Assembly (NCBI GenBank): GCA_903881535.1
Contig: CAIRTT010000249.1
Location: 1 to 35,036, forward strand
Source of the DNA: an uncultured Armatimonadota bacterium
GTDB lineage: Bacteria > Armatimonadota > Armatimonadia > Armatimonadales > Armatimonadaceae
Reading direction: 5' to 3'
DNA: 35,036 nucleotides
A program made the position numbers and the translations under genes. Below the pieces are notes generated by a model. The model worked only from the letters and a program-made list of their open reading frames with translations, did no database searches and was not told the DNA's origin. This document shows, in pieces, positions 1-8,262 of this stretch (position 1 is the stretch's first letter; the number at the start of each line of letters is the position of its first letter).

Positions 1-63
1 ACCTGTTATGGAAAACTCACGCTGGATCGAGAAACATCGACGGCGACCATTAACCCGCAGTAA
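1..63 (+). CDS. C-terminal tail of an upstream gene (partial)
   Basis: Frame 1 is open from the window edge to a TAA at 61-63, giving about 20 residues that end in TINPQ. The stop lies 11 bases before the ATG of the next gene, with the AAGGAAG Shine-Dalgarno of that gene between them. This spacing fits a tightly packed rightward operon. The fragment is too short to assign. Frame 2 is also open here, so the reading frame is uncertain. Confidence 0.3.
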   Translation, partial: TCYGKLTLDRETSTATINPQ

Positions 64-74
64 GGAAGTAAGAC

Positions 75-299
75 ATGGACTACCAAGTGCTATTCAACAT
101 CGCAGTGTGCATCGCAGGATTCTTTGGCGGTTGGACGTTGAACCGCATTTACACTGCTATTGACCGCCTTGATGGGGACGTTAGGAATATGCCAATAAAC
201 TACGTCACAAAAGATGATTACCGGGACGATATCAAGGACATGAATCGCAAACTAGATAAAATCTTTGATCTACTGCAAACCAAAGTAGACAAGGCATAA
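75..299 (+). CDS. Small N-terminally membrane-anchored phage protein with coiled-coil tail
   Basis: This 74-residue protein has one hydrophobic segment near the N-terminus (about residues 6-20, FNIAVCIAGFFGGW). It is followed by a charged, probably helical tail with heptad-like spacing that ends KIFDLLQTKVDKA. An AAGGAAG ribosome site precedes the ATG. It opens a run of four small genes with two further membrane proteins, so a role in the lysis cassette, as a membrane-anchored accessory or spanin-like protein, is the natural inference. I do not recognise a named family with confidence. It shows no lipobox, so a spanin assignment is not supported directly. Confidence 0.75.
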   Translation: MDYQVLFNIAVCIAGFFGGWTLNRIYTAIDRLDGDVRNMPINYVTKDDYRDDIKDMNRKLDKIFDLLQTKVDKA

Positions 300-301
300 A
301 C

Positions 302-541
302 ATGGCTACACCGAGTGAAGTCAAAGGAAAGCTGACGTTTGCCGTAACGCTGATGGTGTCTGCCACGCTGTGCATATCCGTTTTGCTGATGGTCGTCGCG
401 CTCGTGACCGGCTTGTGGTTTCGAGAAATAGACAACGGCGAGATATTTAAGCTCATCAGTCCTGCATTTCAGACCATCGTTGGCGGCTTTATCGGGCTGC
501 TTGCTGGGGTAAAACTCAGCCACGATGATAATTTAAAGTAA
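302..541 (+). CDS. Putative holin-like two-TM membrane protein
   Basis: This 79-residue protein begins two bases after the preceding stop. It contains two hydrophobic stretches, about residues 12-37 and 55-68 (IVGGFIGLLAGVKL), separated by a polar loop containing REIDNGE. Small size, two membrane segments and position in a lysis-type cassette suit a holin or holin regulator. The second segment has a glycine-rich pattern common in small phage membrane proteins. No catalytic motif is visible. Membrane location is well supported; the holin role is inferred from context. Confidence 0.7.
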   Translation: MATPSEVKGKLTFAVTLMVSATLCISVLLMVVALVTGLWFREIDNGEIFKLISPAFQTIVGGFIGLLAGVKLSHDDNLK

Positions 542-550
542 GGTATCAGC

Positions 551-949
551 ATGATCATTTTACACAAGCGCACATATCAGACTGACAAAACCATTGGCGT
601 CATACAAATCGGTGATGAAGTTTTAGGCGTTACGCTCGAAGACATTGGCCGTCCATTTGGTATCAAGATCCCTAAAGAGACTTGCATTCCCGAAGGCGAG
701 TATCAAGTGGCTGTAACAATGTCCACTCGGTTTGGGCGGGAGATGTTGTTGCTCTACTCCAACCCCAAAGACCGCAGCTGCGACCTTGCCGGGTGTACAT
801 ATACAGGTATACGTGTACACAAAGGCACGAAAACTGAACATACGGAAGGCTGCGTACTCTACCAAGGCGACCTACCAGCACTAGAAAAACTAATATCAGA
901 TGCAATTGCTGCCGGTGACAAAGTCACTTGGATTATTGGGAGAGCCTAA
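551..949 (+). CDS. DUF5675-like protein, possible cell-wall-active enzyme
   Basis: The 132-residue protein resembles the DUF5675 family, which is frequent in phage lysis regions. A conserved core IRVHKGTKTEHTEGCVLYQG (about residues 94-113) holds a histidine and a T-E-G-C cysteine. This spacing recalls the histidine...[ST]xGC signature of L,D-transpeptidase (YkuD-like) folds, so a peptidoglycan-related activity is plausible but unproven. It has no signal peptide or TM segment, so it would need a holin to reach the wall. The window has no other recognisable endolysin. Its stop overlaps the ATG of the next gene (TAATG). Confidence 0.75.
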   Translation: MIILHKRTYQTDKTIGVIQIGDEVLGVTLEDIGRPFGIKIPKETCIPEGEYQVAVTMSTRFGREMLLLYSNPKDRSCDLAGCTYTGIRVHKGTKTEHTEGCVLYQGDLPALEKLISDAIAAGDKVTWIIGRA

Positions 950-1362
950 TGGCGCTTGACCCTATTACTGCTGGAATTGGCTTGCTTGATACGTTCATCA
1001 ACAAATTTGTTGCTGACAAAGACCTAGCAGCCAAACTGGCGATTCAAGCCCGCTCCGAAGAGTTCCAAGGCAACATAACCTTGCTGACCGGACAGATGGC
1101 CGTTAATCAAGAGGAAGCCAAAAGCACGAACTGGTTTGTGGCCGGTTGGCGACCTTGGATCGGCTGGATCTGCGGTGCTGGTCTTGCCTATGCTGTGTTG
1201 ATCGAGCCGCTTGCCCGATTCATAGCACAAGTAGGTTTCCACTACACTGGGCCATTCCCGGCCATTGACACCACGCTGACGATGCAGGTTTTAATCGGCA
1301 TGTTGGGCTTGGGGACAATGCGGACATGGGAAAAGACCAAAGATGCTGAAGGCAAACGGTAA
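949..1362 (+). CDS. Holin-like protein of the 3TM / gene-transfer-agent type
   Basis: The ATG at 949 overlaps the upstream TAA and gives a 137-residue protein starting MALDPITAG. The TTG start at 928 in the ORF track is less likely. A soluble helical N-terminal part is followed by NWFVAGWRPWIGWICGAGLA, a second hydrophobic segment, and a third around LIGMLGLGTMRTWEKTK. The WRPWIGW signature and C-terminal G-MRTWEKxK are typical of the three-TM holin family (GTA_holin_3TM-like). It probably forms the membrane lesion that releases phage or lets the muralytic enzyme through. Confidence 0.8.
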   Translation: MALDPITAGIGLLDTFINKFVADKDLAAKLAIQARSEEFQGNITLLTGQMAVNQEEAKSTNWFVAGWRPWIGWICGAGLAYAVLIEPLARFIAQVGFHYTGPFPAIDTTLTMQVLIGMLGLGTMRTWEKTKDAEGKR

Positions 1363-1386
1363 ACTTTAATCAACTAGGACACGACC

Positions 1387-1938
1387 ATGAAAAGAATAAT
1401 CGCTGTGTTTGTTACCCTGTTCAGCATGGCTGTCCATGCCGACCCTAACATCGCTATCTGCCATGGCGAATACGCGCTGTGCGCATCCAGTGCAACCGAA
1501 CCGACTGGTAAAACAATGGTTGTGAACGGCAAAACTTTTGAGGAAGGCCACGCGGTCTGCCCAGTAATCAAAGGCGAGAGCGTTGCCGATTTTAACCTCA
1601 CCAACGGATCCTGTGCCCCGCCTAAAGGCGACCATACCGTGTGGAGTCTGTTCGGCACCCCAAGCACTTACCCGCAATCCCCGACATGGGCGCCGGCCCC
1701 AATGACCGTCCGTACATTCACCACCGCTGTGGGAGCCGGAAACGGGATGAGCAATATGTGGTCATTTCCTTGCGTTGTGCGTCCGAAAAAAGTAAACGGC
1801 GCCACCCTGTCAGATTGTTTTGGCCCCATCAACGAAAGTCCTTGGACTGGTGACCATGTACCGCCCGGCACAAACTCCGGGACTGGCGCTCCGGTTGGTG
1901 CAAGTGACCCGGTTGGTGGCAACTTTCCCGCCAAGTAA
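1387..1938 (+). CDS. Secreted cysteine-containing protein of unknown function
   Basis: The 183-residue product begins with a clear Sec signal peptide: KR, a hydrophobic core IIAVFVTLFSMAV, and an HADP cleavage region near residue 19. The mature part has six cysteines (for example AICHGEYALCASS and GHAVCPV), which suits disulfide bonding in the periplasm. The C-terminus is rich in G, T, P and V (PPGTNSGTGAPVGASDPVGG). It sits between the lysis genes and the head-tail adaptor. Exported phage proteins often act on the envelope, for example in superinfection exclusion or lysis, but nothing here identifies the role. Confidence 0.75.
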   Translation: MKRIIAVFVTLFSMAVHADPNIAICHGEYALCASSATEPTGKTMVVNGKTFEEGHAVCPVIKGESVADFNLTNGSCAPPKGDHTVWSLFGTPSTYPQSPTWAPAPMTVRTFTTAVGAGNGMSNMWSFPCVVRPKKVNGATLSDCFGPINESPWTGDHVPPGTNSGTGAPVGASDPVGGNFPAK

Positions 1939-1951
1939 CCAATTGAATACT

Positions 1952-1975
1952 CGTTATTTCGGGCGTACAATAACG
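1952..1975 (+). other. Inverted repeat in the gap after the secreted-protein gene
   Basis: CGTTATT and AATAACG form a perfect 7-bp inverted repeat around a 10-base loop, just after the stop at 1938. No T-run follows, so it is not a convincing intrinsic terminator. It may be an mRNA-processing or operator structure. Confidence 0.4.
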
Positions 1976-2006
1976 ATTCGCCGCGTGTGCTGAACCAGCA
2001 TCTGAC

Positions 2007-2022
2007 AATACTTTGGAGTATT
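2007..2022 (+). promoter_or_regulatory. Hairpin overlapping the ribosome-binding site of the adaptor gene
   Basis: AATACT-TTGG-AGTATT is a perfect 6-bp inverted repeat. The GGAG Shine-Dalgarno of the ATG at 2024 lies across the loop and 3' arm. A stem here could limit ribosome access. The stem is AT-rich and therefore weak. Confidence 0.35.
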
Positions 2023-2023
2023 T

Positions 2024-2656
2024 ATGAGCTATAGCATGACGTATGACAGTCTGCTGGTTGATGTTCGCCGGTATCTTGAGCGCGGCTTCACACAAGCGTC
2101 AGATCAAATAGTTTACGACCAGCTGCCTCGCCTGATCACTCTGGGCGAGCGTCGAATAGCCCGTGAACTGAAAATCGAAGGGTTCATCCGTCCGGTCACC
2201 ACCCCATTGTCTGTTGGGGTTTCCACGTACATGAAGCCAGACCGCTGGCGCGACACCGTCAGCATGACCATTGACGGCACCCCCATCTTTGCCCGGTCAT
2301 ATGAATACTGCAGATCCTACTGGCCGGCCCCCGCCGAGACTGGCAAGCCCCAGTTCTACGCAGACTACGACTATCAGCACTGGCTGATTACCCCTACCCC
2401 TGACGCTGCCTACAACCTCGAAATCCTGTATTACGAGCAGCCGCCGCTTCTTGGGGACGACCTACAAACCAACTGGCTGACACAATATGCCCCTGACGTT
2501 CTGCTGTATGCGACGCTGTTAGAAGCAACGCCATTCCTGAAGAACGACGAGCGCGTGGGAGTATGGCAGGCCATGTACGACCGTGCGGCCAAAGCCCTGA
2601 GCGGCGAAGATCTTGGCCGTATCATGGATCGTTCAGCAAGCAGGAGTGAAGCGTAA
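2024..2656 (+). CDS. Head-tail adaptor (connector) protein
   Basis: The 210-residue protein begins with a helical segment (YDSLLVDVRRYLERG) followed by LPRLITLGERRIARELKIEG. It then has a beta-rich middle (RDTVSMTIDGTPIFARSYEY...) and a helical tail (LLYATLLEATPFLKNDERV). This layout matches the phage adaptor/connector proteins that dock under the portal. The order adaptor, then fibre-like and stabilisation-like proteins, fits a short-tailed phage. GGAG precedes the ATG. Its stop overlaps the next ATG region. The fold assignment rests on pattern recognition, not an alignment. Confidence 0.65.
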   Translation: MSYSMTYDSLLVDVRRYLERGFTQASDQIVYDQLPRLITLGERRIARELKIEGFIRPVTTPLSVGVSTYMKPDRWRDTVSMTIDGTPIFARSYEYCRSYWPAPAETGKPQFYADYDYQHWLITPTPDAAYNLEILYYEQPPLLGDDLQTNWLTQYAPDVLLYATLLEATPFLKNDERVGVWQAMYDRAAKALSGEDLGRIMDRSASRSEA

Positions 2657-3921
2657 TGCCGATTTATACCGATGTGTTCGGTGGTGCGAACATTTACCCC
2701 AGCGAGATCAGCTACAGCGCGATTGCCCTGTCTGCGGATGTTGTCCTTAGCTGGCCTGAAGAAACCTCCACCAACGACAACCTTGCCACGCGCATCATTG
2801 ACGTTACTGCCTCTGCGGCTGGGTTCAACATTTTCCTGCCCGACGCGGCCAAGAGCGGCACCGGCAACACCATCCTGTTCAATAACCTTGGCGCCTACAC
2901 TTTTACGGTAAAAGACGCCGACGGGGTTCAGGTCGGGACGATTGCTGCCGGCACGTTGTGGCAGATATACCTGACCGACAACACCACAACCGCCGGCACA
3001 TGGCAGTTGCTGCAGTACGGCGCAACTACTTCAGTAGCCAACGCCTCGGCCCTTGCCGGCACTGGCATCGTGGCTGTTGGCACATTGCTTTCCCAGTCTG
3101 TGCCGATCACCTCGTTCAACAGCGACTACTCTGCTGGGGTGAGCGACAGGGCCAAAATGTACAACTGGACTGGCGCTGGCGGCACACTGACATTGCCTGA
3201 CCCGGTCACCACCGGCACCAACTGGTTCATGTACCTGCGCAACTCTGGCACCGGGGCTATTGTTGCCGATGCTCCGGGCACTACCACAATCAACGACACC
3301 AGTTTCCTGAGCTTCCAGCCCGGTGAGTCGGCCATCATCGCAACCGACGGCGCTAACTTCTTCACCATCGGGTTTGGTCAGTCGGCCACATTTGCCTTTG
3401 ACTACACCGTTATCGCTGTTGGCGGTACTGGCAATTACACCCTGAGCGGATCCGAACTGAACCGCGTGTCCTACCGCTTCACCGGAGTCAAGACCGGCAA
3501 CCGCGCCATCATTGTGCCGGCTACAGTACAGCAATACTGGGTCGACAATGAAACCACAGGCTCGTACACGTTCACGGTGAAGACTGCGGCAGGTACAGGC
3601 GTGGTGATTTTTGACGGTGAACGTGCCATCTTGTACAGTGACGGGACAAACGTGCTGCGTGCAGATACTTCCGGTATCTCGTACCCGATTGCGGTGGCAC
3701 AGGGCGGCACAGGGGCCACAACGGCTGGCGCTGCGCTGATTAACCTCGGCGGTACAGCGGTAGGCACTGGCCTGTTCACTGCAGTCGATGAGGCGGCGGC
3801 TTGGGCAGTGTTGGGCGGTACAGCGGTAGGCACCGGCCTGTTCACTGCAGTCGATCAGGCTGCGGCTTGGTCAGTGTTGGGAGCTGCGCCTTCTGGCACG
3901 GTGAATGGTGGCAGCTTCTAA
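2656..3921 (+). CDS. Beta-rich tail fibre / tail appendage-like structural protein
   Basis: This 421-residue protein is rich in G, T, A, N and V, with alternating short beta segments such as GGTLTLPDPVTTGTNWFMYL. Residues around 340-352 contain AQGGTGATTAGAALINLGG, the GGTGATT...A..NLG signature frequent in phage tail fibres. It ends with two near-identical 22-residue repeats. It lies between the adaptor and the stabilisation-like protein and overlaps the latter by a TAATG junction. It is probably a trimeric fibre or head-tail decoration. No enzymatic domain is seen. Confidence 0.65.
   Translation: MPIYTDVFGGANIYPSEISYSAIALSADVVLSWPEETSTNDNLATRIIDVTASAAGFNIFLPDAAKSGTGNTILFNNLGAYTFTVKDADGVQVGTIAAGTLWQIYLTDNTTTAGTWQLLQYGATTSVANASALAGTGIVAVGTLLSQSVPITSFNSDYSAGVSDRAKMYNWTGAGGTLTLPDPVTTGTNWFMYLRNSGTGAIVADAPGTTTINDTSFLSFQPGESAIIATDGANFFTIGFGQSATFAFDYTVIAVGGTGNYTLSGSELNRVSYRFTGVKTGNRAIIVPATVQQYWVDNETTGSYTFTVKTAAGTGVVIFDGERAILYSDGTNVLRADTSGISYPIAVAQGGTGATTAGAALINLGGTAVGTGLFTAVDEAAAWAVLGGTAVGTGLFTAVDQAAAWSVLGAAPSGTVNGGSF
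3748..3879 (+). repeat. Two tandem 66-bp repeats at the 3' end of the fibre-like gene
   Basis: 3748-3813 and 3814-3879 are in-frame direct repeats encoding GGTAVGTGLFTAVDEAAAWA+VL and a copy with Q for E and S for A. A partial third unit precedes and follows. High DNA identity indicates recent slippage or unequal recombination. The period is 22 codons, so the frame is preserved. Confidence 0.9.
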
Positions 3922-5756
3922 TGCCCATCCAGACCACAGTCTTAAAGTCTCTGCCGGGCATCAAACGCGACGGCACAAAGTACGAGGGAGACGCCTACGT
4001 AGACGGTCAGTGGGTAAGATTTCAACGTGGTCTGCCGCGCAAGATTGGTGGTTACAGATCAACACAAAAGTACCTTACGGAAATCAGTCGCGGCTTTACT
4101 ACGTTCACCCAGATGAATTTTGTTTACTGCCATTCTGGCGGGACAAGTACGCTTGAGCGTTTTACGATTGACTCTACTATCAACAGCTCGATTGTTACGA
4201 GCCGAACCCCATTAGCAGCTTACGCTACCGGCACGGTGACGTTGACAAGCGGGGCTGCCGGCCAAGTTACCAACATATCCGTGAACGGCATCAACATCAT
4301 GTCTACGTCGGTAGCATACGCAACCAGCCTGTCGGCCACTGCTACAGCGGTAGCGGCAAACATCACCGCGTACACTTCTACTCCGGATTATTCAGCTGCA
4401 GCCGTAGGCGCAACCATAACCATAACCGCCATCACTGCCGGTTCGGCTACTAACGAATTTGTAGTTGTCGCTACTACAACCACTCTTACGACGACCACTA
4501 CCAACATGACCGGCGGCAACGATGCGTTGTTAGCTGATGTTCTGAACCTCTGGATGTTCGACTACCAGTACGATTCGTCCACCAACGATAATTACTTGAT
4601 AGCACATGTATCGCCTAACGAACGCTGCATTTGCAACGACGCGGGCGGTCAAATATTCTTTGGTGAAGTTTTAGGCACTGCCGCTTTGCAGTCAGTTAAT
4701 TTGCCGCCTAACGCCAACTGTACTGGGGGCATCGTTTCGCTTCACCCCTACATGTTCTACTACGGCACAGACGGGATAGTGGGCTGGTCAGTCGCAGGTG
4801 AGCCGACCAATCTGACCGGGGCAGGCTCTGGCTTGGCGCGAGTGTGGGGCCAAAAAATCATCAAGGGTTTGCCGTTGAGGGCAGGATCCGGAACTGCGCC
4901 AGCCGGATTGTTCTGGGCTTATGACGCAGTTATCCGGGCCACGTTTACTGGCGGGGCAACGGTATTCCAATTTGACACCATAGCAACTGACACCTCTATC
5001 GTATCGCCGTCCGTGGTGATCGATTTTGATGGTGTGTTTTACTGGTGCGGTGTTGACCGCTTTTACATGTTCAACGGCGTAGTGCGAGAAGTGCCGAACG
5101 CAATGAATTTGAATTATTTCTTTGACGGCCTCAACCGTAATGCAGCCACCAAGACATTTGCGTTTAAAGTGCCTCGGTTTGGTGAGATCTGGTGGTGCTA
5201 TCCACGAGGTGACGCAACCGAGTGTACGCATGCCGTCATCTATAATGTCCGTGAAAATACATGGTACGACACCGAACTCCCTAACAGTGGTAGGTCAGCT
5301 GGCCAATATTGCAATTCGTTTTCTGCGCCAATATTGACCGGCGTTGATAACAACGGCAGCGGTTATAACGTCTGGGTGCACGAAAAAGGTGTTGATGAAA
5401 TAAATGGTTCCAACATCAATCCTATTGTGTCTAATTTTGAAACAGGCGATATGTCTACGTTGGTGTCAGGAAAGAGCCAGTATCTGCGAATAACCACAAT
5501 AGAGCCTGATTTTGTGCAGGTTGGGCCTATGACTGTGCAGGTCACAGGTCGGGCAAACGCACGCGCACCCGAAGTGTACAGCACGTTCTTTACGTTCCCA
5601 GAAAGCTCTAACGAGCCATTTGAGCAGATCGTCATGCTTAAAGAGCAGCGTCGTGAGTTGCGGGTGAGATTCCAATCCAACGCTGTCAATGGCGACTATC
5701 AGATGGGCCAGATCATTGGCCATATCTCTGGCGGTGACGGGACGGTGCTCGGTTGA
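3921..5756 (+). CDS. Tail hub / packaged-DNA-stabilisation-like structural protein
   Basis: Starting at the ATG that overlaps the upstream TAA gives 611 residues; the track start at 3801 runs through the previous gene. The N-terminus MPIQTTVLKSLPGIKRDGTK...DGQWVRFQRGLPRKIGGY resembles phage stabilisation/tail-hub proteins that act as propeller-like plugs under the portal (P22 gp10-type position). A threonine- and alanine-rich segment at about residues 95-200 looks like an inserted Ig-like or fibre module. The rest is beta-rich with many aromatic residues. The assignment is by order and N-terminal pattern only. Confidence 0.55.
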   Translation: MPIQTTVLKSLPGIKRDGTKYEGDAYVDGQWVRFQRGLPRKIGGYRSTQKYLTEISRGFTTFTQMNFVYCHSGGTSTLERFTIDSTINSSIVTSRTPLAAYATGTVTLTSGAAGQVTNISVNGINIMSTSVAYATSLSATATAVAANITAYTSTPDYSAAAVGATITITAITAGSATNEFVVVATTTTLTTTTTNMTGGNDALLADVLNLWMFDYQYDSSTNDNYLIAHVSPNERCICNDAGGQIFFGEVLGTAALQSVNLPPNANCTGGIVSLHPYMFYYGTDGIVGWSVAGEPTNLTGAGSGLARVWGQKIIKGLPLRAGSGTAPAGLFWAYDAVIRATFTGGATVFQFDTIATDTSIVSPSVVIDFDGVFYWCGVDRFYMFNGVVREVPNAMNLNYFFDGLNRNAATKTFAFKVPRFGEIWWCYPRGDATECTHAVIYNVRENTWYDTELPNSGRSAGQYCNSFSAPILTGVDNNGSGYNVWVHEKGVDEINGSNINPIVSNFETGDMSTLVSGKSQYLRITTIEPDFVQVGPMTVQVTGRANARAPEVYSTFFTFPESSNEPFEQIVMLKEQRRELRVRFQSNAVNGDYQMGQIIGHISGGDGTVLG

Positions 5757-5986
5757 ACATAACCATCACATTGCCAGTAGGTATGGCGCTGCGAGACTGG
5801 GCAGATCAGATATCTTTGGATCTGGACAAATATGGGGCATTTGGTCGGCTAGACGACGAGACCAAGTGGCAGGATTGGGCTATGCAATTCCTCAACAATA
5901 CATCGTTGAGGAACAACTTCCCAATTCCGTATGATTATCAAAATTGGCAAGAATGGGCGCAGCGATTTTGTCAGGTGGCCCGATGA
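5753..5986 (+). CDS. Small tryptophan-rich phage structural-region protein
   Basis: This 77-residue ORF begins with a TTG that overlaps the upstream TGA (TTGA), giving MNITITLPVGMALRDWADQI. It contains five tryptophans, including WQDWAMQFLNN and NWQEWAQRFCQ, which form a repeated [QE]WA-[MQ][QR]F pattern. It overlaps the next gene by ATGA. Translational coupling on both sides supports a real gene. It could be a small connector or tail accessory protein. The function is not recognised. Confidence 0.65.
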   Translation: MNITITLPVGMALRDWADQISLDLDKYGAFGRLDDETKWQDWAMQFLNNTSLRNNFPIPYDYQNWQEWAQRFCQVAR

Positions 5987-6423
5987 GATTTGTTGGCTTT
6001 CAAAAGGAAGACGCAGCCGAGAAGTGGGCCAGAGACCAACTGGCCGTCAAAGGCGAGCCGGAATTCTTTCGCGCCATGACTGCTGTAGACGACAACGAAG
6101 AGTTTGCGTGCGTGGTGGTGTTCACCAACTTTACGTCACAAAACGTAGACCTGAACATCGCCGCAAAGAAAGACTTTTGGAAATGCCCGAAGTCTGTGAT
6201 CAGCACGTTCAATGGGATATTCAGCTACACGTTTCATACGATTAAGGCTGCGCGAGTTACCGCCCTGATCGCCGACAGTAACAGGAAATCGAAGAAGTTT
6301 GTGGAACATATGGGGTTTACCCTTGAAGGCGTCATGCGCAAGGCATCAAATAATAATGAAGACGTTTGCATATATGGTTTTCTGGCAGACGAATATCATC
6401 AACATAGTTGGTACAGAGGTTAA
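5983..6423 (+). CDS. GNAT-like acetyltransferase in the virion cluster
   Basis: From the ATG at 5983 (ATGA overlap) the product is 146 residues. The pattern resembles Gcn5-related N-acetyltransferases: a beta region FACVVVFTNF, then the helix following the acetyl-CoA site, and a typical late motif ALIADSNRKSKKFVEHMGFTLEG, where NxxSxxFxxxxGFxxEG is characteristic of RimJ/RimL-type members. GNAT-like proteins recur near internal-virion genes of podoviruses. It may modify a host or virion protein, or serve structurally. The substrate cannot be read from the sequence. Confidence 0.7.
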   Translation: MRFVGFQKEDAAEKWARDQLAVKGEPEFFRAMTAVDDNEEFACVVVFTNFTSQNVDLNIAAKKDFWKCPKSVISTFNGIFSYTFHTIKAARVTALIADSNRKSKKFVEHMGFTLEGVMRKASNNNEDVCIYGFLADEYHQHSWYRG

Positions 6424-6426
6424 GTT

Positions 6427-8262
6427 ATGATTCGCGACATGATCATGCAGATGGCAAGCAAAGACCCCTCATTGACTCAGGGCGTCGATGCAATGGAAGC
6501 GCAATTGCAGCGCACCCCTATCGTGCCTGAAGACATGGACGAGGCGATCAAGCTGCTCGAATACGTCATACAAAACCCCGACAAATACAAAGCCATCCGT
6601 GCTGCGGCGATCAAGGACGGGCTGATTGATGAATCTACATTCCCGCCAGAATACGATCAGACCATGATTGTTTCGTTGCTGATTGCAATGTACGGCCTAC
6701 AAGATCGCTTGAAACAGCGCGGGTTCTCACGTGGAGGCCTGTCAGTTGCTGGGCGCCGGCTGATGACTGGTGGCCAAGGCGGCGATACCATGCTGGCCCA
6801 CATCAATCCACGCGAAGCTGAAGTGCTGCGTCGTATGGGCGGCCAAGGATCTATCAACCCGAACACCGGACTCCGAGAATACAAAGGCCTGAAGAAAATC
6901 CTTGGAGCCGTGTTGCCGATTGCATTGATGTTTACACCAATAGGGGCAATGGTTAGTGGATTTCTAACTCCCATGTTTGGTGCAGCCTCCGGAATTGTAG
7001 GCGGCGCTTTAACTGGCGCTGGTACTGCCAAACTGACCGGCGGCAACGTATTGCAGGGCGCCTTGTTAGGTGGTGCGGGCGCAGGGCTTGGCAGCACAAT
7101 TGGCAAAACGCTTGCACCTAGCTTGTCTGGCACCGCTCAGAACATGATTGGTAGCGGCTTAATTGGTGGTGTGGCCGGTGAAGCGACAGGTAAGGGATTT
7201 TTAAAAGGCGCTGCTATGGGCGCTGCAGGTGCAGGCATCAGCGGGGCTGTAAATTCCGCAGATCTTGGCAACGGCGCATTTCAGGCTGGCGTTCAAGGCG
7301 GCGTACAGAACGCAGGCAACATGCTGGCCGCCGGCTACGATCCGAAGTCGGCCCTGACAGGTGGCGCACTGGCTGGCATTGCTACTGGATTAAATTACAA
7401 AGTCCCAAAAACCGGCTTTGAAGATGTTTTGAAAGACCCATCAACATTGAAGCCCGGTGAAAGCGTAGTCAAAAACATTGCAAACCTTAAAGCTACAGGA
7501 TCGGATCCGTGGACTGTAGGGAATGCAGGCACAGGCGCCCCGGTAACTGCCGCAGATCCGTGGGCTGTAGGAAACGCTGGAACTGGAAACGCCAGCGGCG
7601 TTGCATCTCCTGACTTTAATACGCCCTACCAGCTGCCAACAGTTTCAGGTAATTCACCATCGGCAAATATTGCGCCCTCGGCTGGAACGGCGGCTGCGCC
7701 TGCACTGAAAGGCATGGGCGCGCTTGGGTATGCAGGGCTGGCCCTTGCCGGCGCGTCACTGCTGAAGAGCGCCCCGCCTGCCGTGCAAGAAGCTGTTAGC
7801 AGCCTGTCGCCTGCCCAGCAAGAATATTTCAACCGTCCGTCGACCCCGTGGGATTGGAATAGAATCCAGACAGAGGCCAACAACGCCAACGTAAGTCTGG
7901 CTGACTTCATGTCATCGAACTGGAACAAATTGTCGTCTGGGGTCTACAACCAAGCCCCTTCTACCCCCGCCACGCCTACAGTGCAGAAAGCAATGGGCGG
8001 CCCGCTGGGTCAGCTGTCTCGCTTTGCCAAGGGCGCAGGCTCTGGCCGTGCCGACACGATTAACGCCAAGCTGTCCGATGGCGAGTACGTGATGGACGCT
8101 GAGACCGTTGCCATGCTTGGCGATGGGTCGAGCGAAGAAGGCGCCAAGCGTCTGGATCAAATGCGAGCAAATTTACGCGAACACAAAGGCAAAGCATTGG
8201 CCAAGGGAAAGTTCAGCCCTGACGCCAAATCGCCGCTTGCCTACCTGAAAGGAGTTGCATAA
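6427..8262 (+). CDS. Large internal-virion / DNA-ejection-type protein with glycine-zipper region
   Basis: The 611-residue product has an acidic helical N-terminus (EDMDEAIKLLEYVIQNPDKY) and a long hydrophobic Gly/Ala region (about 155-300). That region contains repeated G-x-x-x-G patterns such as GAAMGAAGAGISGA, like membrane-penetrating ejection proteins. A Pro/Ala-rich linker follows. The C-terminal segment RADTINAKLSDGEYVMDAET carries the L-S-x-GEYV motif common in phage virion proteins. Positions 505-560 hold two GNAGTG-type repeats at the DNA level (7510-7590). The likely role is forming the ejection channel in the host envelope. Confidence 0.6.
   Translation: MIRDMIMQMASKDPSLTQGVDAMEAQLQRTPIVPEDMDEAIKLLEYVIQNPDKYKAIRAAAIKDGLIDESTFPPEYDQTMIVSLLIAMYGLQDRLKQRGFSRGGLSVAGRRLMTGGQGGDTMLAHINPREAEVLRRMGGQGSINPNTGLREYKGLKKILGAVLPIALMFTPIGAMVSGFLTPMFGAASGIVGGALTGAGTAKLTGGNVLQGALLGGAGAGLGSTIGKTLAPSLSGTAQNMIGSGLIGGVAGEATGKGFLKGAAMGAAGAGISGAVNSADLGNGAFQAGVQGGVQNAGNMLAAGYDPKSALTGGALAGIATGLNYKVPKTGFEDVLKDPSTLKPGESVVKNIANLKATGSDPWTVGNAGTGAPVTAADPWAVGNAGTGNASGVASPDFNTPYQLPTVSGNSPSANIAPSAGTAAAPALKGMGALGYAGLALAGASLLKSAPPAVQEAVSSLSPAQQEYFNRPSTPWDWNRIQTEANNANVSLADFMSSNWNKLSSGVYNQAPSTPATPTVQKAMGGPLGQLSRFAKGAGSGRADTINAKLSDGEYVMDAETVAMLGDGSSEEGAKRLDQMRANLREHKGKALAKGKFSPDAKSPLAYLKGVA

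Noticed and set aside
3801-3920. Upstream extension of the stabilisation-like gene
   Set aside because: It reads through the repeats of the fibre gene in another frame. The TAATG start at 3921 is far better supported.
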